A DNA stretch of 11,855 bases from positions 1 to 11,855 of the forward strand of contig JAITJY010000265.1 of NCBI GenBank assembly GCA_031278675.1, written 5' to 3'. The translations under genes were made by a program, and so were the position numbers. Below the pieces are notes generated by a model. That model was not told the DNA's origin. It made no database searches and saw only the letters and a program-made list of their open reading frames with translations. Every line of letters starts with the position of its first letter. Positions within the stretch are counted from its first letter, which is position 1. The DNA is from Bifidobacteriaceae bacterium. GTDB taxonomy: Bacteria; Actinomycetota; Actinomycetes; Actinomycetales; WQXJ01. Positions 1 through 8,813 of the stretch are shown here, piece after piece.

Positions 1-82
1 CGGCGCCACACCCCGCCGCGCCCCCACCAGGCACAACGGGGAAACCCAGCACGCTCAGTTGACAAACCCCACCCCCATATCA

Positions 83-123
83 GCTGGCGAGCGGCGCAGT
101 AGGCGAGGATCGGTGGATCCAGG
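83..123 (-). repeat. Inverted partial copy of the palindromic element found after asd
   Basis: This 41-bp stretch is about 37/41 identical to the reverse complement of 3278-3318, the left end of the palindromic element after asd. Its last 15 bases (atcggtggatccagg) are also identical to the right arm of that element at 3414-3428, as expected because the two arms are inverted repeats of each other. Bases 1-82 beyond it show no match to the rest of the element and no gene that I can support. The lysC-asd pair is therefore bracketed by inverted copies of the same sequence. Confidence 0.7.
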
Positions 124-146
124 TGTTGGTGGCCATCGTCACCAGG

Positions 147-378
147 CTTAGCGGGGCGGGGCGGCGGCGCGGACGGCATCGTCCTCTGCCAACCGTGTGA
201 ACTTAGCGAGCGCGGGCAGGGAAGGCGCGGTAAACGGCATCGTCCTCTGCCAACCGTGTGAACTCAGCGAGCGGGGGCGGGGAAGGCGCGGTAGACGGCA
301 TCGTCCTCTGCCAACCGTGTGAACTTAGCGGGGCGGGGCGGCGGCGCGGACGGCATCGTGCTTGCTAGCGTTTTGAAC
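147..378. repeat. Tandem repeats of 55/61 bp upstream of lysC
   Basis: About four head-to-tail units begin with ctta/ctca at 147, 202, 263 and 324. Units 2 and 3 are 61 bp. Units 1 and 4 are 55 bp because a six-base-shorter GC-rich block replaces gcgagcgcgggcagggaagg. All contain the core ggcatcgt, and the first three continue into cctctgccaaccgtgtgaac. Unit 4 degenerates after about 360. Units 1 and 4 share the same GC-rich variant, which suggests expansion by unequal exchange. The reading frames across the array are low-complexity and lack ribosome binding sites, so I treat the array as non-coding. No convincing promoter for lysC could be picked out in 357-480. Confidence 0.8.
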
Positions 379-513
379 TTGTGCGGTCTGCGGAGCCGAC
401 GCGACACCCGGCAGCCAACCACCACGCCGCCACCCCCGGCGAGCCGGTTCCGGCGCGGGTGTGGGAGAATCTGCCGGGCGGGGCAGAACCGAACTTGGGG
501 AAGTGAGGCGCGC

Positions 514-609
514 GTGAGCTTAGTGGTGCAGAAGTACGGCGGTTCGTCGGTGACGGATGCGCCCGCCATCGCGGGGCAGAACCGAACTTGGGGAAGGAGG
601 CGCGCGTGA
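514..609 (+). pseudogene. Orphan 31-codon lysC start copy (possible leader ORF)
   Basis: Starting at the GTG of the first duplicate, this frame gives VSLVVQKYGGSSVTDAPAI, the same as authentic LysC except Thr for Ala at residue 14. It then runs into the duplicated leader and stops at TGA 607-609. That stop overlaps the authentic lysC GTG (606-608) as GTGA, the classic geometry for translational coupling. The copy has the kinase nucleotide motif KYGGSS but no catalytic domain, so it is not an enzyme. Its Shine-Dalgarno sequence (GTGAGG, 5 bases from GTG) is weaker than that of lysC. It may be inert debris, or its translation could open or tune lysC initiation. The arrangement is seen directly; any regulatory role is inferred. 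Confidence 0.6.
594..600 (+). promoter_or_regulatory. Ribosome binding site of lysC
   Basis: AAGGAGG lies 5 bases before GTG 606. This decides the start: an upstream in-frame TTG at 588 lies before this site and would add six residues, but LysC homologues begin at (V/M)xLVVQKYGG. Confidence 0.85.
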
Positions 610-1919
610 GCTTGGTGGTGCAGAAGTACGGCGGTTCGTCGGTGGCGGATGCGCCCGCCATCCGGCGTGTCGCGCAGCGGATCGCGGCCTACCGTGAGGC
701 GGGCCACGAGGTGGTCGTGGTGGTCTCGGCGATGGGCGATTCGACGGACGAACTGATTGACCTGGCCGCAGCGGTCTCGCCGGCGCCGCCCGCACGGGAA
801 CTGGACATGCTGCTCACGGCAGGCGAACGGATCTCGATGGCGCTGCTCGCGATGGCGTTGACGGACACGGGCCACGAGGCGCGGTCCTTCACGGGTTCGC
901 AGGCGGGGATGATCACGGACGCGGAGCACGGCAAGGCGCGGATTATCGACGTGACGCCGGGGCGGATCAGACAGGCATTGGACGATGGCGCCATAGCCAT
1001 TGTCGCCGGCTTCCAGGGGGTGTCACAGACCACGAAAGATATCACCACACTGGGGCGGGGCGGATCGGATACGACGGCGGTCGCGTTGGCGGCGGCGCTC
1101 GGCGCGGATGTCTGCGAAATCTACACAGATGTGGACGGTATTTTTACGGCCGATCCGCGCATTGTTCCGCTAGCGCACCGCATTCCGCTGGTCTCGCATG
1201 AAGAAATGCTGGAAATGGCTGCGGCGGGCGCCAAGGTGCTCCATTTGCGGGCGGTCGAATACGCGCGGCGTTATCGGGTACCGTTGCACGTGAGGTCAAG
1301 TTTTTCGGACCGGATGGGGACTTTGATCGTGGAGGGTGGGGCGCATTTCCCGGTCGGTCCGGAACAGTTTTACGACTCTGGAAACGAGGTAAGTCCAATG
1401 GAGCAGCCGATCATCTCAGGGGTGGCACACGACGCGAGTCAGGGCAAGGTGACCCTGATCGGGGTCCCGGACGTGCCTGGCAAGGCGGCCGCAGTCTTCC
1501 AGATTGTGGCTGCGGCGGCCGCCAATGTGGACATGATTGTCCAGAACGTGTCCACGGAGATAACAGGCCGCACCGATATTTCGTTCACATTGCCGACGGA
1601 CGATGCCGCCCAAGTAGTCGACGCCTTAACCACCGCTCGCGACAAGTTGTCGTTCTTGTCGTTGGAGTATTCCGACCAGATCGGCAAATTGTCGCTGATT
1701 GGTGCGGGGATGCGGTCTCATCCGGGGGTGAGTGCTCGTCTGTTCGCGGCGCTGAGCGAGGCAGGGGTCAACATTCAGATGATCTCCACTTCGGAGATCC
1801 GTATTTCGGTGGTCACTGCGAAAGATGACTTGGACCGGGCGGTGCGGGCGGTCCATACGGCGTTTGAGTTGGATTCAGCTAACGGCGAAGCTGTGGTTTA
1901 TGGAGGAACAGGACGATGA
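606..1919 (+). CDS. lysC: Aspartate kinase (alpha subunit frame)
   Basis: Phosphorylates aspartate with ATP to 4-phospho-aspartate, the committed step toward lysine, threonine, methionine and diaminopimelate; cytosolic. The 437-residue product has the N-terminal amino-acid kinase fold with KYGGSS at 7-12, TTLGRGGSDTT at 147-157 and the SHEEMLEMAAAGAKVLH signature. Two C-terminal ACT domains follow (about 265-437), containing QNVS and STSEIRIS, the regions that bind lysine/threonine in actinobacterial enzymes. It is about 16 residues longer than the 421-residue Corynebacterium enzyme, mostly as extra sequence between the kinase and ACT domains. An internal start makes a separate beta subunit likely. 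asd follows after 39 bases, so they are probably one operon. The 5' end has been tandemly duplicated (478-662). Confidence 0.95.
   Translation: MSLVVQKYGGSSVADAPAIRRVAQRIAAYREAGHEVVVVVSAMGDSTDELIDLAAAVSPAPPARELDMLLTAGERISMALLAMALTDTGHEARSFTGSQAGMITDAEHGKARIIDVTPGRIRQALDDGAIAIVAGFQGVSQTTKDITTLGRGGSDTTAVALAAALGADVCEIYTDVDGIFTADPRIVPLAHRIPLVSHEEMLEMAAAGAKVLHLRAVEYARRYRVPLHVRSSFSDRMGTLIVEGGAHFPVGPEQFYDSGNEVSPMEQPIISGVAHDASQGKVTLIGVPDVPGKAAAVFQIVAAAAANVDMIVQNVSTEITGRTDISFTLPTDDAAQVVDALTTARDKLSFLSLEYSDQIGKLSLIGAGMRSHPGVSARLFAALSEAGVNIQMISTSEIRISVVTAKDDLDRAVRAVHTAFELDSANGEAVVYGGTGR
1386..1400 (+). promoter_or_regulatory. Internal translation start for the aspartate kinase beta subunit
   Basis: GAGG (1386-1389) lies 8 bases before an in-frame ATG at 1398, which begins MEQPIISGVAHD. 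Corynebacterium and Bacillus aspartate kinases are alpha2beta2 enzymes whose beta subunit starts inside the same gene at the ACT region, at MEEAVLTGVATD in C. glutamicum. The position and sequence correspond, so a beta subunit of about 173 residues (1398-1919) is inferred. Confidence 0.7.
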
Positions 1920-1945
1920 CGCGCAGCCTTATATCGCTTGGACGC

Positions 1946-1952
1946 AAAGGAG
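1946..1952 (+). promoter_or_regulatory. Ribosome binding site of asd
   Basis: AAAGGAG sits 6 bases before ATG 1959. It is the only strong initiation signal upstream of the asd core. The in-frame GTG at 2247, where conserved Asd sequence starts, lacks a comparable site. This supports translation through the repeat insertion. Confidence 0.8.
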
Positions 1953-1958
1953 TAGCAG

Positions 1959-3275
1959 ATGAGTTCTAAAGGCACACCACAAACTGTCCCCGCTTCGCTC
2001 CGAGATTCCGCGGGGACCCCAAGACCCACCCCACAAACTCTGGCCGCTTCGCTCCGAGAATCTGCGGGGACCCCGAAACCCACCCCACAAACTCTGGCCG
2101 CTTCGCTCCGAGATTCTGCGGGGACCCCGAAACCCACCCCACAAACTCTCTCCGCTTCGCTCCGAGATTTTGCGGGGACCCCGAGTGGGCAAGACTCGGC
2201 TCAGGAGCAAAGGTCTCGGCTACCTAGTGTGGCTAGCCGGGCGGGGGTGCGCCTCGCGGTGGTCGGCGCCACCGGGCAGGTCGGTTCTGTGATGCGGCAG
2301 TTGTTGGAGGAGCGATCGTTCCCGTGCCGCTCGGTGCGGTTCTTCGCGTCGGCGCGTTCTGCGGGACGCGAGTTGGAGTTCGCTGGTCGGCGGGTCGTGG
2401 TGGAGGATGTGGACCGCGCTGACCCGAGCGGGATTGACCTGGCTTTGTTTTCGGTGGGTGCGGCGGCTTCGACGAAGTATGCGCCGCGGTTCGCGGCGGC
2501 GGGTGCGCTGGTGATCGACAATTCGTCGGCGTGGCGGGCTGATCCTGAGGTGCCGTTGGTGGTCGCTGAAGTCAACGGCGCGTTAGCGAAGAGCGCGCCT
2601 AAGGGGATTGTTGGTAACCCGAATTGCACCACGATGGCGGCGATCCCGGTGTTGGCGCCACTGCATCACGCGGCGGGACTGCGCCGACTGGTGATAGCAA
2701 GCTATCAGGCTGTGTCCGGGACGGGTCCGGCGGGGGTTGATGAGCTTGGCGACCAGGCCAGGGTGGCGACTGCGGGCGACTTGACTGGGCTCCGGTTTGA
2801 CGGCGCAGCCGTCAGTTTCCCTGCGCCTGCGGTCTATCCTGCTCCGATCGCGTTCAATGTGGTGCCTTGGGCGGGTTCGCTCGTGGATGACGGGCTAGGC
2901 GAGACCAGCGAAGAAAAGAAACTGCGGGATGAGTCCCGCAAGATCTTGGCCTTGCCTGATCTGGCGGTCAGTGGTACTTGCGTCCGGGTTCCGGTGTTCA
3001 CTGGTCACGCGCTCGCGATCAATGCGGAGTTCGCTCGCCCGATCAGTCCGCAAGAGGCGATCACCTACTTGTCGGTGGCCCCCGGCGTGGTTGTGACTGA
3101 TCTACCTAACCCGCTGGCAGCCACGGGCCGAGACCCGGTGTTTGTGGGCCGTATCAGGGTTGATCAGTCTGTGGCGTCCGGCCGGGGCCTGGCGATGTTC
3201 GTGGTCGGTGATAATCTCCGCAAGGGCGCGGCCCTCAACGCGGTCCAGATCGCTGAACAGGTCATAGGCGCTTAG
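1959..3275 (+). CDS. asd: Aspartate-semialdehyde dehydrogenase with N-terminal repeat extension
   Basis: Reduces 4-phospho-aspartate with NADPH to aspartate semialdehyde, the step after LysC. The conserved enzyme starts at residue 97 (VRLAVVGATGQVG, dinucleotide fold) and is about 342 residues, normal for the family. The catalytic Cys is residue 223 in GNPNCTT, SYQAVSGTG follows, and the catalytic His is probably residue 350 in FTGHALAI. Residues 6-77 are four 18-residue repeats of the form TPQTxxASLRDSAGTPKP, followed by a short polar linker (78-96). These are foreign to the family and come from a 240-bp dispersed repeat element. The element's length is an exact multiple of three, so the frame is kept from the strong ribosome binding site to the core. 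The extension is Pro/Thr/Ser-rich and probably disordered. An alternative is initiation at GTG 2247 without the repeats, but no good site supports it. Confidence 0.93.
   Translation: MSSKGTPQTVPASLRDSAGTPRPTPQTLAASLRESAGTPKPTPQTLAASLRDSAGTPKPTPQTLSASLRDFAGTPSGQDSAQEQRSRLPSVASRAGVRLAVVGATGQVGSVMRQLLEERSFPCRSVRFFASARSAGRELEFAGRRVVVEDVDRADPSGIDLALFSVGAAASTKYAPRFAAAGALVIDNSSAWRADPEVPLVVAEVNGALAKSAPKGIVGNPNCTTMAAIPVLAPLHHAAGLRRLVIASYQAVSGTGPAGVDELGDQARVATAGDLTGLRFDGAAVSFPAPAVYPAPIAFNVVPWAGSLVDDGLGETSEEKKLRDESRKILALPDLAVSGTCVRVPVFTGHALAINAEFARPISPQEAITYLSVAPGVVVTDLPNPLAATGRDPVFVGRIRVDQSVASGRGLAMFVVGDNLRKGAALNAVQIAEQVIGA
1966..2205 (+). repeat. Four-unit dispersed repeat element inserted in asd
   Basis: Four 54-bp units (1974-2027, 2028-2081, 2082-2135, 2136-2189) share the core CGCTTCGCTCCGAGA followed by GCGGGGACCCC. 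They lie between a left end ctaaaggca and a right end running to gctcagg (2205). Unit 1 can fold with a perfect 8-bp stem, gtccccgc against gcggggac. The left end (18/20) and right end (about 29/32) match the single-unit copy at 8088-8165, so the borders are defined by comparing two copies. 240 bp equals 78 bp plus three extra 54-bp units exactly. Confidence 0.88.
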
Positions 3276-3430
3276 CCTCGATCCACCGGCCCTCGCCTAC
3301 TGGGCCGCTCGCCAGCGAGGCACGCTGGACGCCCCTGACCGGGCAGGCCGGGGGCCTGCCGTCGCCGGCCAGGAACGCCTATCGCACCCGTCTGGTGCTT
3401 CCCTGCGGCGATCATCGGTGGATCCAGGCT
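3275..3430. repeat. Palindromic element of about 155 bp after asd
   Basis: The ends are imperfect inverted repeats: tagcctcgatccaccg on the left from 3273 and cggtggatccaggctta on the right, about 15 of 17 matching. The left arm begins within the asd stop codon. Inside are a strong hairpin (3342-3360) and a smaller one, gcacc/ggtgc. No reading frame inside resembles a protein. A related 41-bp fragment lies inverted at 83-123, so this is a dispersed, non-coding repeat, possibly MITE- or REP-like. Confidence 0.7.
3342..3360 (+). terminator. Hairpin after lysC-asd, terminator-like
   Basis: A perfect 8-bp stem, ggcaggcc/ggcctgcc, closes on a GGG loop 67 bases after the asd stop. There is no following T-run, which is common for actinobacterial hairpins. 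It may end lysC-asd transcription, or simply be part of the palindromic element around it. Confidence 0.45.
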
Positions 3431-3459
3431 TAGGAATCATGTGACCAACCGGATTCCTA
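3431..3459. promoter_or_regulatory. Inverted repeat overlapping a candidate promoter
   Basis: taggaatc (3431-3438) and gattccta (3452-3459) form a perfect 8-bp inverted repeat with a 13-base spacer. It brackets the candidate -35 box of the pimB promoter, so it could be an operator. It also abuts the palindromic element and might be part of it. Confidence 0.4.
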
Positions 3460-3469
3460 GCTCTAAGCT
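3441..3469 (+). promoter_or_regulatory. Candidate promoter for the pimB-like gene
   Basis: GTGACC (3441-3446), a 17-base spacer and TAAGCT (3464-3469) fit the loose actinobacterial pattern of a -35 containing TGAC and a TANNNT -10. Transcription would start near 3476, placing the whole 15-bp minisatellite in a 5' leader of roughly 290 bases. Confidence 0.35.
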
Positions 3470-3495
3470 GTGCTTGTCTGCCGCGTCTTAGCCGG

Positions 3496-3705
3496 TCAGC
3501 GGCCTGCGGGTCAGCAGCCTGCGGGTCAGCAGCCTGCGGGTCGGCAGCCTGCGGGTCAGCGGCCTGCGGGTCGGCAGCCTGCGGGTCAGCGGCCTGCGGG
3601 TCGGCAGCCTGCGGGTCAGCGGCCTGCGGGTCGGCAGCCTGCGGGTCGGCAGCCTGCGGGTCGGCAGCCTGCGGGTCAGCGGCCTGCGGGTCAGCGGCCT
3701 GCCGG
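3496..3705. repeat. 15-bp minisatellite, 14 copies, upstream of pimB
   Basis: Fourteen contiguous 15-bp units fit tc(a/g)gc(a/g)gcctgcggg. In order the variants are A B B C A C A C A C C C A A', where A is tcagcggcctgcggg, B is tcagcagcctgcggg, C is tcggcagcctgcggg and A' ends gccgg. The interleaved A/C pattern indicates expansion by multi-unit duplication. Units ending next to a C unit can pair ctgc with gcag, so the array could fold in RNA. It ends 57 bases before the pimB start. Both strands are open because the period is a multiple of three, giving artefactual pentapeptide-repeat frames. Confidence 0.95.
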
Positions 3706-3762
3706 TCGGCGTTCCGCCGCCGCTGCGCCAACACCGTCGACGCGTGTGCAAGCATTGAGCGC

Positions 3763-4890
3763 ATGGGCCGGACTCTTGTCGTGACTAATGATTTCCCGCC
3801 GAAACAGGGCGGGATTGAGAACTTCGTCTATCAACTGGTGGCGCGCCAGCCGGCGGATCAGGTGGTCGTTTTCACATCCGCCAGTGCGGGGGCAGCGGAT
3901 TTCGATGCGGAGTTGAGCTTCCCGGTGGTGCGGGCCAGCACCAAGACGCTGCTCCCCACTGGGCACATTGTGCGCGGCGCGCAGGCGCTGATCAGGCGTT
4001 TCAACGCCGATTCGGTCTATTTTGGGGCGGCGGCATCGCTCGGGGCGATGGCGGCCCACCTGCGCCGCACCACTCCGGCCCGGCGGTTTGTCGGCTCGTC
4101 GCATTCGCATGAGTGTTTTTGGACCAAGGCGCCGCCGACGCGGCGGGCGATCCGCTCCATCGCTCAAAGCTTGGACTACTTGACGTACATTTCGGAGTAT
4201 TGCGGGGACGTCATCGGGCAAGTGTTGCCGGATGGGGTGCGTGCCCGGATGGTGCGGCTGAGTCCGGGGGTGGATGCGGCAGCGTTTGCGGACGCGGATG
4301 GCGCGCCGGTTCGCGCGCGGTTGGGCTTGGGGGCGGCGCCGGTGGTGTTGAGCGTGTCGCGGCTGGTGCCACACAAGGGTCAGGACACACTGTTACGGGC
4401 GCTACCAGCGATTTTGCGGGCTGTGCCGGATGCTTGCGTCCTGGTGGTGGGGGCGGGGCCGGCGGAGCGGCGCCTGCGGGTTTTGGCGGAGCGGCTCGGG
4501 GTGGCGGGCGCGGTCCGGTTCGCCGGCCCGATCCCGCACGCCGAGTTGCCGCCCTATTATGCGGCGGCGAACGTGTTCGCGTTCCCGACCCGGGATAGGA
4601 CTGCGGGTTTGCAGGTTGAGGGGTTGGGGATGGTCGCGTTGGAGGCGGCGGCGGCCGGTTTGCCGGTGGTGGTCGGCAATTCGGGTGGGGCCCCGGAGGC
4701 GGTGCACGATGCCGTCACAGGTTACGTCGTGGATTCCCGCGATGTGGGCGCATTGGCCGCTAGGCTGGCGCAATTGCTGGCGAACCCAGCCCAGGCCCGG
4801 GCTTTGGGCGCGGCGGGGCGGGCGTGGGTGGCCCAGGACTGGTCTTGGGATGCTCGGGCGGCGTTGCTTGGCGAACTGTTGACGCCTTGA
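3763..4890 (+). CDS. pimB: GT4 glycosyltransferase, PimB-like phosphatidylinositol mannoside mannosyltransferase
   Basis: The likely role is transfer of mannose from GDP-mannose to phosphatidylinositol monomannoside at the cytoplasmic face of the membrane, an early step toward PIM and lipoglycans. The 375-residue product has the two-domain GT-B layout. The N-terminus, LVVTNDFPPKQGGIENF, closely matches mycobacterial PimB (LLVTNDFPPRRGGIQ). Further features are the donor-binding SVSRLVPHKGQDTLLRAL, VGAGP, and the EX7E-type EGLGMVALE followed by SGGAPEAV. The match to the start of PimB fixes ATG 3763, although no clear Shine-Dalgarno precedes it (only TGAG), which suggests weak or leader-dependent initiation. 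The gene stands alone, behind a minisatellite and converging on clpB. The family is certain; a closely related GT4 enzyme with another acceptor remains possible. Confidence 0.85.
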   Translation: MGRTLVVTNDFPPKQGGIENFVYQLVARQPADQVVVFTSASAGAADFDAELSFPVVRASTKTLLPTGHIVRGAQALIRRFNADSVYFGAAASLGAMAAHLRRTTPARRFVGSSHSHECFWTKAPPTRRAIRSIAQSLDYLTYISEYCGDVIGQVLPDGVRARMVRLSPGVDAAAFADADGAPVRARLGLGAAPVVLSVSRLVPHKGQDTLLRALPAILRAVPDACVLVVGAGPAERRLRVLAERLGVAGAVRFAGPIPHAELPPYYAAANVFAFPTRDRTAGLQVEGLGMVALEAAAAGLPVVVGNSGGAPEAVHDAVTGYVVDSRDVGALAARLAQLLANPAQARALGAAGRAWVAQDWSWDARAALLGELLTP

Positions 4891-4906
4891 TCTTGGAGCT
4901 GGTCTG

Positions 4907-4927
4907 CGGTGGCCGGGCGGCGCACCG
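4907..4927. terminator. Hairpin between convergent pimB and clpB
   Basis: CGGTG-GCC and GGC-(G)-CACCG pair around a GGGC loop, lying between the two stop codons. The 95-base spacer (4891-4985) also has a 12-base direct repeat, gcgaaagccctg at 4941 and 4962, spaced 21 bases. Either strand could use the hairpin, but no T-run follows. Confidence 0.3.
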
Positions 4928-4985
4928 ACTGCCCGCAGCCGCGAAAGCCCTGCCCCCGGACGCGAAAGCCCTGGTCAGCGCGCCG

Positions 4986-7706
<2,721 letters not shown>

Positions 7707-7750
7707 TGCTACCTCCTGGACTCGGGTACATCCCCAACTCCATCTAAGAC

Positions 7751-7782
7751 TCTATACAGAAGTTGAGTCTACTACGCTCAAG
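7751..7782 (-). promoter_or_regulatory. clpB promoter with HAIR (HspR) operator
   Basis: Read on the minus strand, CTTGAGC-N7-ACTCAAC (7762-7782) differs from the HspR HAIR consensus CTTGAGT-N7-ACTCAAG by one base in each arm. It overlaps a -35-like TTGAGC (7776-7781). The -10 is TGTATA (17-base spacer) or TATAGA (7751-7756, 19-base spacer). The start codon is about 45 bases further on. HspR represses dnaK and clpB in Streptomyces and mycobacteria, so repression released by heat is the expected control. Confidence 0.75.
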
Positions 7783-7912
7783 TTCGGTCCCGGTACCCGG
7801 TATCGCAGCAGGCGTAATCCGACCCCCGCCGGCAGCGCGCACGCAGCCACTTTCGCGGACCAGCGCCACCCCGGACGGCTAGCCCGACTACATGGTAGAA
7901 ACCTTTGCGCCT

Positions 7913-8085
7913 GAGGGTGTCGCACGGACTCCCGAACGACCGGAATCGTCGACGACTCACACAAAAGTGTTCGGGGTGGCCGTTTGTGTGAGACCGCTGA
8001 CCTGCGTATACGCCCAGGCTCGGACCGTCCCGACCGCCGCTATTTGTAGGCTGGCGACATGCCGAAAGGTCCGTGCGACACCCTC
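7913..8085. repeat. 173-bp unit with perfect 17-bp inverted terminal repeats
   Basis: gagggtgtcgcacggac (7913-7929) is repeated exactly in inverse at 8069-8085. Nested inside is a second perfect inverted repeat, ctcacacaaa (7956-7965) with tttgtgtgag (7983-7992). The small reading frames crossing it lack ribosome binding sites and family resemblance. The form is that of a small non-autonomous palindromic element, but a single copy in the window cannot prove mobility. Between clpB and this unit (7783-7912) I see nothing recognisable. Confidence 0.6.
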
Positions 8086-8087
8086 GG

Positions 8088-8165
8088 CCTGAGCTGAGTT
8101 TTGCCTACTCGGGGTCCCCGCAGAATCTCGGAGCGAAGCAGCCAAAGTTTGTGGGCTGCCTTTAG
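8088..8165 (-). repeat. Single-unit copy of the asd-inserted repeat element
   Basis: Read on the minus strand, this 78-bp segment runs from ctaaaggca through the core TGCTTCGCTCCGAGATTCTG and CGGGGACCCC to gctcagg. It matches the outer ends and one inner unit of the 240-bp element at 1966-2205. It lies in non-coding DNA, is open in the equivalent frame (26 codons), and abuts the two flanking palindromic units. Confidence 0.88.
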
Positions 8166-8276
8166 GACGGTGTTGAACAACACCGTCCGACCGTGCCCGC
8201 GCCGGACAGCGGCACCCTGACCAGCGGAAACGCGGAAGGCAAGCGCTGTCGGACGCCCCTGGGGGCGTTGTTCAAC
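8165..8276. repeat. Palindrome-bounded unit with hairpins
   Basis: A near-perfect palindrome at 8165-8188 has an 11-bp stem (ggacggtgttg) around AA. At the other end, gttgttcaac (8267-8276) is the inverse of gttgaacaac (8172-8181), and gtccgac (8185-8191) pairs with gtcggac (8248-8254). Next to the right end, acgcccc/ggggcgt (8253-8268) forms a further 7-bp hairpin. The hairpins could terminate transcription toward the peptide operon, but no coding sequence is visible. Confidence 0.5.
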
Positions 8277-8298
8277 GCTCTCCCAGGCACCAACGATT

Positions 8299-8421
8299 CG
8301 GTTTGGGCAGTTTGAACAGTCTCAGCCGACCCGCCGGTTTCACCCCAACGCCGTGACCTGCGACAACGCCACACGCCCAGTCCCCAGCACCGGCCCCAGC
8401 GTCAACAAACTGCCCAAACCG
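8299..8421. repeat. 123-bp unit with perfect 16-bp inverted ends
   Basis: cggtttgggcagtttg (8299-8314) is exactly inverted as caaactgcccaaaccg (8406-8421). The 91 bases between contain no gene I can support. The layout matches the neighbouring palindromic units but the end sequences are different. Confidence 0.6.
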
Positions 8422-8535
8422 GTGCCACACTGGCGGCGGGAGCAGCGTCCGGGGCGCCGGGCAGCGGCGCGCTGTCGGCGGCTGGAGACCAAGGGCCGCG
8501 TTGCCGGCCGGGCGCGTCCTGAGCGACTGTCTCAG

Positions 8536-8670
8536 CCGATCTGTAACGGCTTCTCCGAGATCGGAGTAGCGGCCCTTCCGGCTGAACGGTAACGGTGCCG
8601 ACGGAGATTACCGCGCCCGTTTCCAGAGCAAGAAGAGCCGCACCATGCCTTCCGGGACGCGCTACTCCGA
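8536..8670. repeat. Overlapping inverted repeats before the peptide operon
   Basis: ccgatct (8536-8542) pairs with agatcgg (8558-8564), and tcggagtagcg (8561-8571) pairs with cgctactccga (8660-8670). Outside the second pair, further imperfect matches (cttccggc...cggtaac against gttaccgg...gccggaa) extend the symmetry. The stretch 8422-8535 and 8671-8813 shows only short GC-rich hairpins such as gggccg/cggccc at 8766-8784, and no gene. Confidence 0.45.
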
Positions 8671-8813
8671 GCCCAGAGTAGCGTTACCGGCCCGCCGGAA
8701 AGGTGTTTCAAATCGCCCGGAATTTCCGCGCTGGCCTGCGAACCACCTGCTCAGGACACGCCGCCGGGCCGGTCGTCTCGGCCCAAACCAGCGGACCGAG
8801 GCAAGGGAACACA

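Larger units (their letters stand above)
478..662 (+). repeat. Tandem duplication of the lysC ribosome binding site and first codons
   Basis: Copy 1 (478-570, 93 bp) and copy 2 (571-662, 92 bp) are directly adjacent and differ at only three places: an extra T in copy 1 (aagtgagg against aaggagg), and two G/A changes. The unit carries the leader, Shine-Dalgarno sequence, GTG start and the first 19 codons of lysC. Copy 2 is continuous with the intact gene and copy 1 is the orphan. The extra T in copy 1 splits the Shine-Dalgarno sequence. Confidence 0.92.

Noticed and set aside
59..87. Perfect -35-like TTGACA at 59-64 as a promoter
   Set aside because: No TANNNT box occurs at 16-19 bases downstream, and the next gene is over 500 bases away.
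264..929. Minus-strand open frame of 221 codons across the lysC start and upstream repeats
   Set aside because: Arg-rich translation of repeats and of the antisense of lysC; no start signal or known domain.
3496..3705. CRISPR array
   Set aside because: The 15-bp units are contiguous with no unique spacers; the 54-bp asd repeats likewise lack spacers, and no cas gene is present.
3297..3764. Minus-strand open frame of 155 codons with ADPQA repeats
   Set aside because: An artefact of the same minisatellite; it starts inside the pimB start region, has no ribosome site and its tail runs through the palindromic element.
3470..3784. Open frame of 104 codons across the minisatellite, pentapeptide repeats (plus strand)
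   Set aside because: The 15-bp period is a multiple of three, so open frames are automatic. There is no ribosome binding site, and it overlaps the pimB start.
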